Of a stretch of 64,000 nucleotides of DNA, positions 48,796 to 56,979 are shown in pieces (positions within the stretch are counted from its first letter, which is position 1; every line of letters begins with the position of its first letter). Source of the stretch: an uncultured Pseudomonas sp. GTDB lineage: Bacteria > Pseudomonadota > Gammaproteobacteria > Pseudomonadales > Pseudomonadaceae. Location: positions 248,001 through 312,000 of the forward strand of contig NZ_CAJYDW010000017.1 in NCBI RefSeq assembly GCF_913774235.1, in the 5' to 3' direction. The notes beneath the pieces are model-generated. The model worked only from the letters and a program-made list of their open reading frames with translations. It ran no database searches and was not told the DNA's origin. The position numbers and the translations under genes are program-made.

Positions 48796-48941
48796 GGAAA
48801 GGCTTCCTGAGGTTTCCTGATCACTGTAGACGACCGCGGTCGTCCCGTATCGACTGCGCCTGGAAGGGTAGCCGGCTGCGGCCGGCGGAGCCAGAACGAG
48901 AGGGCTCATTGGTCGCCTGGATGCGAGCAGCGGCCTTATCG

Positions 48942-49580
48942 TCAGACGTTGGACGTGCCCTCGGGCCGCCAGCCGTACTCGCGCGCATGCCGGACCAGGT
49001 CGGCCGGCTTCTGGATGTCGAGCTTGCGGCGGATGCTCAGGCGATGGGTCTCCACGGTACGCACGCTGAGGTGCAGTCGCTGGGCCATGGCCTTGTTGTT
49101 GAGGCCCTGGGCCATCAGCAGCAGGACCTGGCGTTCGCGCGGGGTGAGCTCCCCCTCGCTGGGGCCGCCTTCGCCCAGGCGCGCGGCGATGGCGCGGCTG
49201 TAGAAGCGTCCACCCACCGCCAGGGCCTCGACCGCGGCGATGATCTCCTCGGACGGGGCATCCTTGAGCACGTAGCCGGCTGCGCCGACGCGCAGCGAGG
49301 TGCTCACGTACTCGCGATTGTCGTACATGCTCAGGATCAGTACCCGGGCGCGCGGTGCGCGCTCGGTGATCAGGGCGGTCAGCTCCAGGCCGTTGATGTC
49401 CTTGAGGCCGATATCCACCAGCAGGATGTCCGGATCGAGCTGTTCCAGCAGTTCGAGCGCCTCTTCGCCACTGCTCGCCTCGCCGACCACGGCGAAGCGC
49501 TCGATGGTGCCCAGCAAGGCCCGCACCCCGGCACGGACCAGGGCGTGGTCGTCGACCAGGACGATGCGGATCGGCGTCAT
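48942..49580 (-). CDS. NarL/FixJ-family response regulator
   Basis: A two-component response regulator of 212 residues. The receiver domain is IRIVLVDDHALVRAGVRALL with the acceptor Asp in DILLVDIGLKDINGLEL and Lys in GYVLKDA. A LuxR-type helix-turn-helix follows (LTPRERQVLLLMAQGLNNKAMAQRLHLSVRTVETHRLSIRRKL). Its start overlaps the kinase stop by four bases, so the pair is coupled. It is divergent from the cstA operon, and the twin CTACGTAG palindromes at 51128 are a good candidate for its binding site. Confidence 0.93.
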   Translation of the reverse strand: MTPIRIVLVDDHALVRAGVRALLGTIERFAVVGEASSGEEALELLEQLDPDILLVDIGLKDINGLELTALITERAPRARVLILSMYDNREYVSTSLRVGAAGYVLKDAPSEEIIAAVEALAVGGRFYSRAIAARLGEGGPSEGELTPRERQVLLLMAQGLNNKAMAQRLHLSVRTVETHRLSIRRKLDIQKPADLVRHAREYGWRPEGTSNV

Positions 49581-50950
49581 GTCGGGTTCTCTTCGTCGGC
49601 GGGGAGGTCGGAGCGTAGCAGAACCACGTCCAGGGTCGTGCCGCCGGGCCCGGACTGGATGGCGCAGCGGCCGCCGAACAGCTCTACCCGCTCGCGAATG
49701 TTGCGCAGGCCGATGCCGCCGCTCTGGTGTTCCACCTGCTGGGTGTCGAAGCCACGACCATCGTCGTGCACGGTCAGGCAGAGCCAGCGGCCACGGCGTT
49801 GCAGGTCGATGACCACGTGACTGGCGTCGGCATGGCGTTCGATGTTGGTCAGCGCCTCCTGGACGATGCGGAACAGAGCGACGTCCAGGTCGCCGCCGGA
49901 CGGGGTGCCCTCCAGGGTCTGGCGATAGTCCACCGCCAGGCCGCTGCGCTGGCGAAATTCCTCCACCAGTTGGCCAAGGGCGGCGGGCAGGCCGAGGGTA
50001 TCCAGCAGGGAAGGGTGCAGGTCATGGGAGATGCGGCGGATCTCACCGATGGCCGCGGCCAGGCGCTGGGTGCCCTCGCGCAACGAGTCGCTGGCGCTGG
50101 CCTTGCCGGCGCCCAGTTCGCGGCTGGCCAGTTCGAACTGGAACTTGATGGACACCAGCAACTGGCTGATGCCGTCGTGCAGTTCCCGCGACAGCCGCGA
50201 GCGCTCCTCTTCCTGGGAGGTGATGAGTCTCTGGGTCAGCTGCTTGAGCTTGCGGTCGGCCAGGCGGTGTTCGCTGACGTTGAGCGTCAGGCCGCCGGCG
50301 AACACCAGCAGCACCGCCACCAGGGCCACCCCGGCGCTGGCCAGCAGGGTGGTGCGGATGCCGGCGGCCACGTCGTGGCGCACCTGGGCCAGGGCGGCGT
50401 CGACGTCATCGAGGTAGAGCCCGGTGCCGAGCACCCAGCCCCACCGCTGTAGCTGGGTGACGTAGGCCAGCTTTTCCGCCATCTGCCCGCTGGAGGGCTT
50501 CTGCCAGCCATAGCGTTGGAAGCCGTCGCCTTCGCGGGCGCTCCTGAGCAGCGCCTGGATCACCAGCAGGCCGGTACCATCGGTGAGCTGCCAGAGATCC
50601 TGGCCGACCAGCTCCGGCTGGCGCGGATGCATGAGGTTGCGGCCGTGCTGGTCATAGACGAAGAAGTAACCGTCGCTGCCGAAATTCAGGCTGGCCAGTA
50701 GCGCCAGGACCCTGGCCTTGGTGTCCTCGTCGTCGCGGCCGCTGCCGTACAGCGGCTGGATGGCGCTGACGCCCATCTCCACGTAGTTGCGCAGCTCAGC
50801 CTTCTTGCTGCTGAGGATACTGTGCTCCAGCAGGCGTGCCTGTTGCTCGCCGAGGCGCTGGCTCTGCTCCAGCACCACCAGGCAGACCGCGGCCACTGCC
50901 AGCAGCAAGGGGAGGATGCCGAGGGCGACCATCTTGTATTTGAGCTGCAT
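49577..50950 (-). CDS. Cache-domain sensor histidine kinase (NarL-type pair)
   Basis: An inner-membrane kinase of 457 residues. It has a first helix at about residues 9-27 and a periplasmic single-Cache-like domain (NFGSDGYFFVYDQHGRNLMHPRQPELVGQDLW, then WGWVLGTGLYLDDVD). A second helix lies near residues 200-220. The HisKA_3 domain has the acceptor His in SRELHDGISQLLVSIKFQFE, and the HATPase domain has DDGRGFD and GGIGLRNIRERVELFGG. Such Cache kinases often sense carboxylates. With the coupled regulator and the divergent cstA operon, pyruvate or a related acid is a plausible signal. A MITE-like element ends 15 bases upstream of its start codon. Confidence 0.93.
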   Translation of the reverse strand: MQLKYKMVALGILPLLLAVAAVCLVVLEQSQRLGEQQARLLEHSILSSKKAELRNYVEMGVSAIQPLYGSGRDDEDTKARVLALLASLNFGSDGYFFVYDQHGRNLMHPRQPELVGQDLWQLTDGTGLLVIQALLRSAREGDGFQRYGWQKPSSGQMAEKLAYVTQLQRWGWVLGTGLYLDDVDAALAQVRHDVAAGIRTTLLASAGVALVAVLLVFAGGLTLNVSEHRLADRKLKQLTQRLITSQEEERSRLSRELHDGISQLLVSIKFQFELASRELGAGKASASDSLREGTQRLAAAIGEIRRISHDLHPSLLDTLGLPAALGQLVEEFRQRSGLAVDYRQTLEGTPSGGDLDVALFRIVQEALTNIERHADASHVVIDLQRRGRWLCLTVHDDGRGFDTQQVEHQSGGIGLRNIRERVELFGGRCAIQSGPGGTTLDVVLLRSDLPADEENPT

Positions 50951-50964
50951 CGGGACCCGTCCAG

Positions 50965-51119
50965 GTTCTGTACGAAAAGTCGCCGAGCGAAGGTCAGGCG
51001 AGGCGAAAAAGATTGAGGAAGCGGATCGGACTCGCGAACGAGTTTACGAGTGGTAAATGAGCAGTCCGAAGTCTTTTTCAACGAAGCATCACCGAGCGCA
51101 GGCACTTTTCGTACAGAAC
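50965..51119. mobile_element. 155-bp MITE-like element with 16-bp inverted ends
   Basis: The ends are perfect 16-base inverted repeats (GTTCTGTACGAAAAGT at 50965-50980 and its complement at 51104-51119). Inner sequence is partly self-complementary (AAAAAGA near 50994 against TCTTTTT near 51072, and CGGACT against AGTCCG). There is no coding capacity. Flanking CAG/TAG could be a decayed 3-bp target duplication. The terminal sequence is of the kind seen in IS5-like elements, but I cannot assign a family without a search. It lies between the kinase start and the cstA promoter. Confidence 0.75.
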
Positions 51120-51127
51120 TAGGGTGT

Positions 51128-51145
51128 CTACGTAGAACTACGTAG
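51128..51145. promoter_or_regulatory. Twin CTACGTAG palindromes, candidate operator of cstA
   Basis: CTACGTAG-AA-CTACGTAG places two perfect 8-bp palindromes 10 bases apart, centre to centre. It lies 127-144 bases upstream of the cstA ATG. TAC-type half-sites in inverted pairs are usual for NarL/FixJ regulators, so the divergent response regulator is the likely binder. Confidence 0.5.
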
Positions 51146-51271
51146 TAGTCCTTGGGTAGTTCTGCGAATTTCGCTGTCGCGCCGCGCCGCCGATAGTAAT
51201 ATGGCTCCGCTGTGGGCTCTCAACAATAACAAGTATCGCCGCGGCCATAGATGCGCGGCAGGAGAACAAGC

Positions 51272-53329
51272 ATGACCCGAATGGCCAGCCATCTAGCCTG
51301 GTTCGCCGTTGCCGTACTGGGCGCCTTCGCGCTGGGTACCGTGGCGCTGAGTCGAGGCGAAGCGATCAACGCCCTCTGGATCGTGGTCGCCGCCGTGGCG
51401 ATCTACCTCGTTGCCTACCGCTACTACAGCCTGTTCATCGCCACCAAGGTGATGGGGCTCGACTCCAAAAGAGCCACGCCCGCCGTCCTCAACAACGACG
51501 GCCTGGACTACGTCCCCACCAACAAGCACATTCTCTTCGGCCACCACTTCGCCGCCATCGCTGGTGCCGGTCCGCTGGTCGGTCCCGTGCTCGCCGCCCA
51601 GATGGGCTATCTGCCCGGCACCCTCTGGTTGATCGCCGGGGTGGTCTTCGCCGGGGCGGTGCAGGACTTCGTGGTGCTGTTCCTCTCCACTCGCCGCAAT
51701 GGCCGCTCCCTGGGCGACATGGTGCGCGAGGAGATGGGTCGCATCCCCGGCACCATCGCGCTGTTCGGCTGCTTCCTGATCATGATCATCATCCTCGCGG
51801 TGCTGGCGCTGATCGTGGTCAAGGCCCTGGCCGAGAGTCCCTGGGGCATGTTCACGGTGATCGCCACCCTGCCGATCGCCATGTTCATGGGCGTCTACAT
51901 GAGATACATCCGCCCCGGTCGCATCGGCGAGATCTCGCTGATCGGTGTGGTGCTGCTGCTGGCCTCCATCTGGGTGGGTGGCCTGGTCGCCGCCGATCCG
52001 GTCTGGGGTCCGGCCTTCACCTTCACCGGCGTGCAGATCACCTGGATGCTGATCGGCTACGGCTTCGTCGCCGCCGTGCTGCCGGTCTGGCTGGTGCTGG
52101 CCCCGCGTGACTACCTCTCCACCTTCCTCAAGATCGGCACCATCATCGCCCTGGCCATCGGCATCCTGGTGACCATGCCGATGCTGAAGATGCCGGCCCT
52201 GACTCAGTTCGTCGACGGCACCGGTCCGGTGTGGAAGGGCACCCTGTTCCCCTTCCTGTTCATCACCATCGCCTGCGGCGCGGTGTCCGGCTTCCATGCC
52301 CTGATCAGCTCGGGCACCACGCCCAAGCTGATCGCCAAGGAAACCCATGCCCGCTACATCGGCTACGGTGCCATGCTGATGGAGTCCTTCGTCGCCATCA
52401 TGGCCATGGTCGCCGCCTCGGTGATCGAGCCGGGCGTCTACTTCGCCATGAACAGCCCGGCCGCCGTGGTCGGTGCCGACGTGGTATCGGTCGCGGCCAA
52501 GATCAGCACCTGGGGCTTCGTGGTGACGCCCGAGATGCTGCAGGCCACCGCCACCGAGATCGGTGAGCACACCATCCTGGCCCGCGCCGGCGGTGCGCCG
52601 ACCCTGGCGGTGGGCATCGCCCAGATCATGCACAACGTGCTGCCGGGCGAGAACACCATGGCCTTCTGGTACCACTTCGCCATCCTGTTCGAGGCGCTGT
52701 TCATCCTCACCGCGGTGGACGCCGGCACCCGCGCCGGACGCTTCATGCTGCAGGACCTGCTGGGCAGCTTCGTACCGGCGCTGAAGAAGACCGACTCCTG
52801 GACCGCCAACGTCATCGGCACCGCCGGTTGCGTCGCCCTTTGGGGCTGGCTGCTGTACCAGGGCGTGGTCGATCCGCTGGGCGGCATCAACACCCTCTGG
52901 CCGTTGTTCGGCATCTCCAACCAGATGCTCGCCGGTATCGCCCTGATGCTGGGCTCGGTGGTGCTGATCAAGATGAAGCGCCAGCGCTATGTCTGGGTGA
53001 CCCTGGTGCCGGCGGTGTGGCTGCTGATCTGCACCACCACCGCCAGCCTGATCAAGCTGTTCGATTCCAATCCGGCGGTCGGTTTCCTGGCCCTGGCCAA
53101 GAAGTACAGCACCGCCATGGCCCAGGGCCAGGTGATCGCCCCGGCCAAGAGCATGGAGCAGATGCAGCACATCGTCTTCAACGCCTACACCAACGCCACC
53201 CTCTCGGTGCTGTTCCTGGTGGTGGTGATGAGCATCCTGTTCTTTTCCATCAAGGTCGGTCGCGCCGCCCTGGCCAAGCCCGAGCGCAGCGACCGCGAGA
53301 CCCCGTTCCAGCCGGCCACGGGCGTTTAA
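51272..53329 (+). CDS. cstA: CstA-family pyruvate/peptide transporter
   Basis: An inner-membrane carrier of 685 residues with about 16-18 hydrophobic segments, of the CstA/BtsT family that imports pyruvate and some peptides. The signature NNDGLDYVPTNKHILFGHHFAAIAGAGPLVGPVLAAQMGYLPG (about residues 70-112) is complete, as are the SGTTPKLIAKETHARYIGYGAMLMESFVA block and the C-terminal half. ATG 51272 has AGGAG eight bases upstream. The operon continues with a YbdD-like small protein and a YjiA GTPase, as in other Pseudomonas. Control by the adjacent Cache kinase/NarL regulator pair is likely. Confidence 0.95.
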   Translation: MTRMASHLAWFAVAVLGAFALGTVALSRGEAINALWIVVAAVAIYLVAYRYYSLFIATKVMGLDSKRATPAVLNNDGLDYVPTNKHILFGHHFAAIAGAGPLVGPVLAAQMGYLPGTLWLIAGVVFAGAVQDFVVLFLSTRRNGRSLGDMVREEMGRIPGTIALFGCFLIMIIILAVLALIVVKALAESPWGMFTVIATLPIAMFMGVYMRYIRPGRIGEISLIGVVLLLASIWVGGLVAADPVWGPAFTFTGVQITWMLIGYGFVAAVLPVWLVLAPRDYLSTFLKIGTIIALAIGILVTMPMLKMPALTQFVDGTGPVWKGTLFPFLFITIACGAVSGFHALISSGTTPKLIAKETHARYIGYGAMLMESFVAIMAMVAASVIEPGVYFAMNSPAAVVGADVVSVAAKISTWGFVVTPEMLQATATEIGEHTILARAGGAPTLAVGIAQIMHNVLPGENTMAFWYHFAILFEALFILTAVDAGTRAGRFMLQDLLGSFVPALKKTDSWTANVIGTAGCVALWGWLLYQGVVDPLGGINTLWPLFGISNQMLAGIALMLGSVVLIKMKRQRYVWVTLVPAVWLLICTTTASLIKLFDSNPAVGFLALAKKYSTAMAQGQVIAPAKSMEQMQHIVFNAYTNATLSVLFLVVVMSILFFSIKVGRAALAKPERSDRETPFQPATGV

Positions 53330-53341
53330 AGGAGAATCCTC

Positions 53342-53545
53342 ATGTTCAACGACCTGGGTCGCATGGGTAAGTACCTGGGGCAGGCCGCCAAGATGTTGGT
53401 GGGCATGCCCGACTACGACACCTATGTCGAGCACATGCGCGGCAAGCATCCGGACCAGCCGGTGATGAGCTACGAAGCCTTCTTCCGCGAGCGCCAGGAG
53501 GCGCGTTACGGTGGTGGCAAGTCGGGCGCCATACGCTGCTGCTGA
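53342..53545 (+). CDS. YbdD/YjiX-family small protein
   Basis: A 67-residue protein. [49 protein letters not shown] is the well-conserved YbdD/YjiX sequence that almost always follows cstA or btsT. Its exact function is unknown; it may assist the transporter. It begins 12 bases after cstA, with GGAG in front of it. It ends in a Cys-Cys pair (IRCC), which is typical of the family. Confidence 0.93.
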   Translation: MFNDLGRMGKYLGQAAKMLVGMPDYDTYVEHMRGKHPDQPVMSYEAFFRERQEARYGGGKSGAIRCC

Positions 53546-53560
53546 CCCAGGATCGTTTCC

Positions 53561-53587
53561 AGGCCGGGCTCCAAGCCCGGCCTCTTT
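53561..53587 (+). terminator. Internal terminator-like hairpin before yjiA
   Basis: AGGCCGGGCT pairs perfectly with AGCCCGGCCT across a CCA loop and is followed by CTTTCT. The weak T-tract suggests partial termination or mRNA protection within the cstA operon rather than a full stop. Confidence 0.55.
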
Positions 53588-53602
53588 CTGTCTGGAGTTT
53601 CC

Positions 53603-54595
53603 ATGCACGAACCCATTCCCGTCACCGTCCTGACCGGCTTTCTCGGCGCCGGCAAGACCACCCTGCTCAAGCACATCCTGCAGGCCGAGCATGGCCTCAA
53701 GATCGCCGTGATCGAAAACGAATTCAGCGCCCTGGACGTCGATGGCGAATTGCTGGAAGACGCTGGCGCCGTACAACTGATGAAGGTCGCCAACGGTTGC
53801 GTCTGCTGCACCGGCAGCAAGGACCTGGCCTACGCCCTGACCGTGCTGTTGGAGCGGCTGGACAGCGGCGAACTGGACTTCGAACGCCTGGTGGTGGAAT
53901 GCACCGGCCTTGCCGATCCCGGTCCGGTAGCCCAGACCTTCTTCACCGACGACCTGCTGCGCGAGCGCTATCTGCTCGACGGGGTGCTGACCCTGGTGGA
54001 TGCCGTCCACGCCAGCGAGCAACTAAGCGATCCGCTGCTGCAGGCGCAGATCGGTTTCGCTGATCGCCTCTTGCTGACCAAGCTCGACCTGGCCGAGCCG
54101 GCCGCCGTCGAGGCACTGGAGAATCGCCTGCAGCGCATCAATCGCCGCGCGCCCATCCGCCATGTCGACCATGGCCGTATCGAGCTGGCCGAATTGCTGG
54201 ACATCCGCGGCTTCAACCTGCACGACGAAGACCTGGCGCCGCCGGCGCTGTTCCGTCCGCTGCGGCCGGTATCGGAAGCCGTCAGCCTCACCGAGCGCAT
54301 CCAGTCCATCGCCATCCGCGAGGCGCGTCCGTACGACCAGGACAAGATCGGCAAGGTGATGGAGATGCTCCTCGACACCCTCGGCTGCGACCTGCTGCGC
54401 TACAAGGGCCTGCTCAACATCGCCGGCGAGGATCGGCGCCTGCTGTTCCAGGGCGTGCAGCAGATCTATGCCGCCGACTGGGAGCGCGACTGGGCGCCGG
54501 AGGAGGAACGCGAAAGCCGCGTTGTGCTGATCGGCATGGACCTGCCGGAAGAGCGCATCCGCGCCGCCTTCGAGCGAGCGGTGGCGCGCGCCTGA
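53603..54595 (+). CDS. yjiA: CobW/YjiA-family metal-binding GTPase
   Basis: A G3E-family GTPase of 330 residues. Walker A is GFLGAGKTT (about residues 12-20), the zinc-binding motif NGCVCCTGS (Cys-x-Cys-Cys) follows the IENEFSALDVDGELL strand, and the base-specificity motif TKLDLAEP is present. A C-terminal CobW domain ends the protein. Family members deliver metals to proteins or act as metallochaperone switches. In E. coli the paralogue YjiA lies in the same operon as BtsT and YjiX. Here it lies 57 bases after the YbdD gene, beyond a hairpin. Confidence 0.93.
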   Translation: MHEPIPVTVLTGFLGAGKTTLLKHILQAEHGLKIAVIENEFSALDVDGELLEDAGAVQLMKVANGCVCCTGSKDLAYALTVLLERLDSGELDFERLVVECTGLADPGPVAQTFFTDDLLRERYLLDGVLTLVDAVHASEQLSDPLLQAQIGFADRLLLTKLDLAEPAAVEALENRLQRINRRAPIRHVDHGRIELAELLDIRGFNLHDEDLAPPALFRPLRPVSEAVSLTERIQSIAIREARPYDQDKIGKVMEMLLDTLGCDLLRYKGLLNIAGEDRRLLFQGVQQIYAADWERDWAPEEERESRVVLIGMDLPEERIRAAFERAVARA

Positions 54596-54617
54596 ACCTG
54601 GCGGGGCGCGTCGAGCC

Positions 54618-56174
54618 CTAAGGCGCGTTTGGCAACGCCCTGCGCAGGGGCACGAAGGCAGTGGCGCAGTCGCGGGTGGTGGTGTCCTTGTCGCCATTGC
54701 CGGGGGTGACGATCTCGGCGCCTGCGGCCCTCAACTGATCGGCGAAGCTGACCGGTCCCGGCCCCAGGCGGAGCTGCGCCGCCTGCAGCTGCTGCAGCTG
54801 CGGTGGGCGGCCGTCGATCACCACGTCGTCCAGCTGGAGCTGCAGCGGATGCTCTGGATAGCCGGCCAGGATCAGTTGGGCCGGCTCACCGTCAACCCGG
54901 CCCAGGTCGTGTAGGCCATGGATGGCGATGTCGCGAAATTCGGGTACCTGGATACCCCTGTCCTTGGCGTAGAAGCCGTCGAACACCAGCGGATGGGCCA
55001 CGCCCTTCAGGCAGATGCCGCTGTAGCTCACCCGGCGCACCAGGCCGCCCACCGCGGCGTTCGACTTGATGCGCAGCCCGTTGCCGTTAGGTTCGTCACC
55101 GCCATCCATGACCAGATCCCGGGCCTGCACATCGCTCACCCCGGCCTGGGTCTCGCTGCCGATCGACAGGCCATGGCCGAAGTAGAACCTGTTGTGCGCG
55201 AACACCAGCGCCCGGCTGCCCGGCGCCTTGCCAGCCTTGATGGCGACCTGGTCGTCGCCGGTGCTGATAGCGGAATGGGTGAGGAGTACCTGACTCGATC
55301 GCATGGGATCGAAGCCGTCGGTGTTCTGCACCGTACCCGGGGTGAAGCAGGTCGCCGGGGTACGCCGATCCGGCGTACTGCCGGGCGGACAGGCATAGCC
55401 GGGGCAGCTGTAGGCGCCACTGGGGGTGAGGATCTTCAGCCCCCAGGCGGTGACCCCCTGGACGCCATCGGTCACGACATGGAAATTCGGCGCGTCCTGC
55501 AGGCTGAGGTCATAGAGGGTGAAGTCGCGGCCACCATCCACCTGGAGCAGCCGGGGATTCTGGGCGTGCAGGCCCTGGCTCTTGTGCTGGTAGGCCACGT
55601 CCCACCAGCTGCGGCGGCCGCGATTCGGACCGGCGGTGAGCAGGCTGCCGCCGCGGCCTTCGATCACCCCACCGCCATAGAGGCCGCTGCCGCGGGTGTC
55701 GGTGGCGGTGATCAGCGCCCGGCAGGAGCGGTGCTCATCCGCCGTGGCGCTACCGCAGGTACCGCCGCCGTTGTCGTAGTCGCGCGGATTGCGCGAGGCG
55801 AAGAGCGTCACGCCACGGTCGATCCAGAGGCTGACCCCGCTCTTGAGGGTGAGGGGGCCGCTGAGAAAGGCCGCGCCAGCGGGGCCGGCGACCAGCTTGA
55901 CGGCCCCGCCAGGCGCGCAGGCATCGAGGGCCTGCTGGATACGCACCTGGTCGGGTTGCGAATCCTGCGGATTCTCGTCCAGCGCGTCCAGTCGGCCGTC
56001 CGTGGCGCGCAGGTGCGCCTGCAGCGGGGCGCCGCACAGGACGCTGGGTAGTCGCGGCTCGGCAACGCGGCCCCAGGGGGTGGCGACGCCGTCGTCCGCG
56101 GTAGCGCTCAGGACGTGCAGCGCCAAACCCAGGACGAGCGCACGCAGCGGCAAGTGGTTTGCAGGGCAGGGCAT
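54618..56174 (-). CDS. Secreted polygalacturonase (glycoside hydrolase family 28)
   Basis: An exported enzyme of 518 residues that cleaves alpha-1,4 galacturonan (pectin). It has a signal peptide (LRALVLGLALHVLSATA, cleavage near residue 27) followed by a right-handed parallel beta-helix. All four GH28 catalytic motifs are present in order: NTDGFDP, GDDQVAIK, GHGLSIGSE and RIKSN. The length and the Gly/Asp-rich N-terminal region resemble bacterial endo- or exo-polygalacturonases of plant-associated bacteria. It is convergent with yjiA and upstream of nothing related. It does not belong to the flanking core operons. Confidence 0.92.
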   Translation of the reverse strand: MPCPANHLPLRALVLGLALHVLSATADDGVATPWGRVAEPRLPSVLCGAPLQAHLRATDGRLDALDENPQDSQPDQVRIQQALDACAPGGAVKLVAGPAGAAFLSGPLTLKSGVSLWIDRGVTLFASRNPRDYDNGGGTCGSATADEHRSCRALITATDTRGSGLYGGGVIEGRGGSLLTAGPNRGRRSWWDVAYQHKSQGLHAQNPRLLQVDGGRDFTLYDLSLQDAPNFHVVTDGVQGVTAWGLKILTPSGAYSCPGYACPPGSTPDRRTPATCFTPGTVQNTDGFDPMRSSQVLLTHSAISTGDDQVAIKAGKAPGSRALVFAHNRFYFGHGLSIGSETQAGVSDVQARDLVMDGGDEPNGNGLRIKSNAAVGGLVRRVSYSGICLKGVAHPLVFDGFYAKDRGIQVPEFRDIAIHGLHDLGRVDGEPAQLILAGYPEHPLQLQLDDVVIDGRPPQLQQLQAAQLRLGPGPVSFADQLRAAGAEIVTPGNGDKDTTTRDCATAFVPLRRALPNAP

Positions 56175-56280
56175 GGCAGGACTCGCGACCCGGACGACAG
56201 GGAAAGCGAACCTTGGTCGGTACGGCTTAAGGCGGCCTTAAAAGGTTGCGCTCCTGGCGCCAGGGTCAGCCGGCTGGAGG

Positions 56281-56757
56281 CTAGGCGTCGTCTGCGCTCG
56301 GCGTCACCTGGGTGCCGGTACGACTGGCCAGTCGCTCCAGGGCTGCCTTGAGCTTGGGGTCGCGGATGCCAGCGGCCACCTCGCGCAGGCTGTCGGCACC
56401 CACCTGGCTGACCTGCCGTACCGGCCGCGGCCGCGTGGCCGTGCCCGGATTCGGCTGCATCTTGAACTGCAGGCGCGTCAGCCCGGCGAACTCCGGCGCC
56501 TTCTGCAAGAAGCGCAGCAGGCGCGGCTGCTGGTAGCGCAGTCGCGTCGCCCAATGGGCGTCGTTGACCACCAGCAGCAGGGTGCCGTCGCGCCAGCTGG
56601 CCACCCGGCAATGGGGGCGCGCGGCGGGCTGCAACTGCTCTTCCAGCAACTGCTGCAGCCGACCCAGGCGCTCGGCCTCGCGAAACAACGCCTTGAGCGG
56701 TTTCGCCTGGCGCAGCAGGGCGGCGGGAGCGACGGCGGGAAGGGGACGAAAGGCCAT
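56281..56757 (-). CDS. dciA: DciA-family (DUF721) replicative helicase loader
   Basis: A 158-residue protein of the DUF721/DciA family, the ancestral loader of the DnaB replicative helicase in bacteria lacking DnaC. The N-terminal LEEQLQPAARPHCRVASWRDGTLLLVVNDAHWATRLRYQQPRLLRFL is the KH-like core of the family. A disordered C-terminal tail follows. It is divergent from secA across 222 bases, as in other Pseudomonas genomes, where lpxC would normally be its neighbour on the other side. That neighbour is replaced here by the polygalacturonase. Confidence 0.9.
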   Translation of the reverse strand: MAFRPLPAVAPAALLRQAKPLKALFREAERLGRLQQLLEEQLQPAARPHCRVASWRDGTLLLVVNDAHWATRLRYQQPRLLRFLQKAPEFAGLTRLQFKMQPNPGTATRPRPVRQVSQVGADSLREVAAGIRDPKLKAALERLASRTGTQVTPSADDA

Positions 56758-56979
56758 GCGCAGGACTCGCGATGGGCGAAGGGGAGTCGTGGATGGTAAC
56801 AGATCGCCCGGGCGTCCTGGCGGCTGGGGGCCCGTCGTTCTTTCCTCATCGGCATTTCCGAGTAGAATGCCCGATTACCATTGCGGGACATCGCGGGCCT
56901 AGAGTCCGTGCCCAGGCGTCTGGCCAGGCCTTGCCGCCCGTTTCGCTCCCCCCATTCCAGCGGAAGAATTCCAGTCGAT

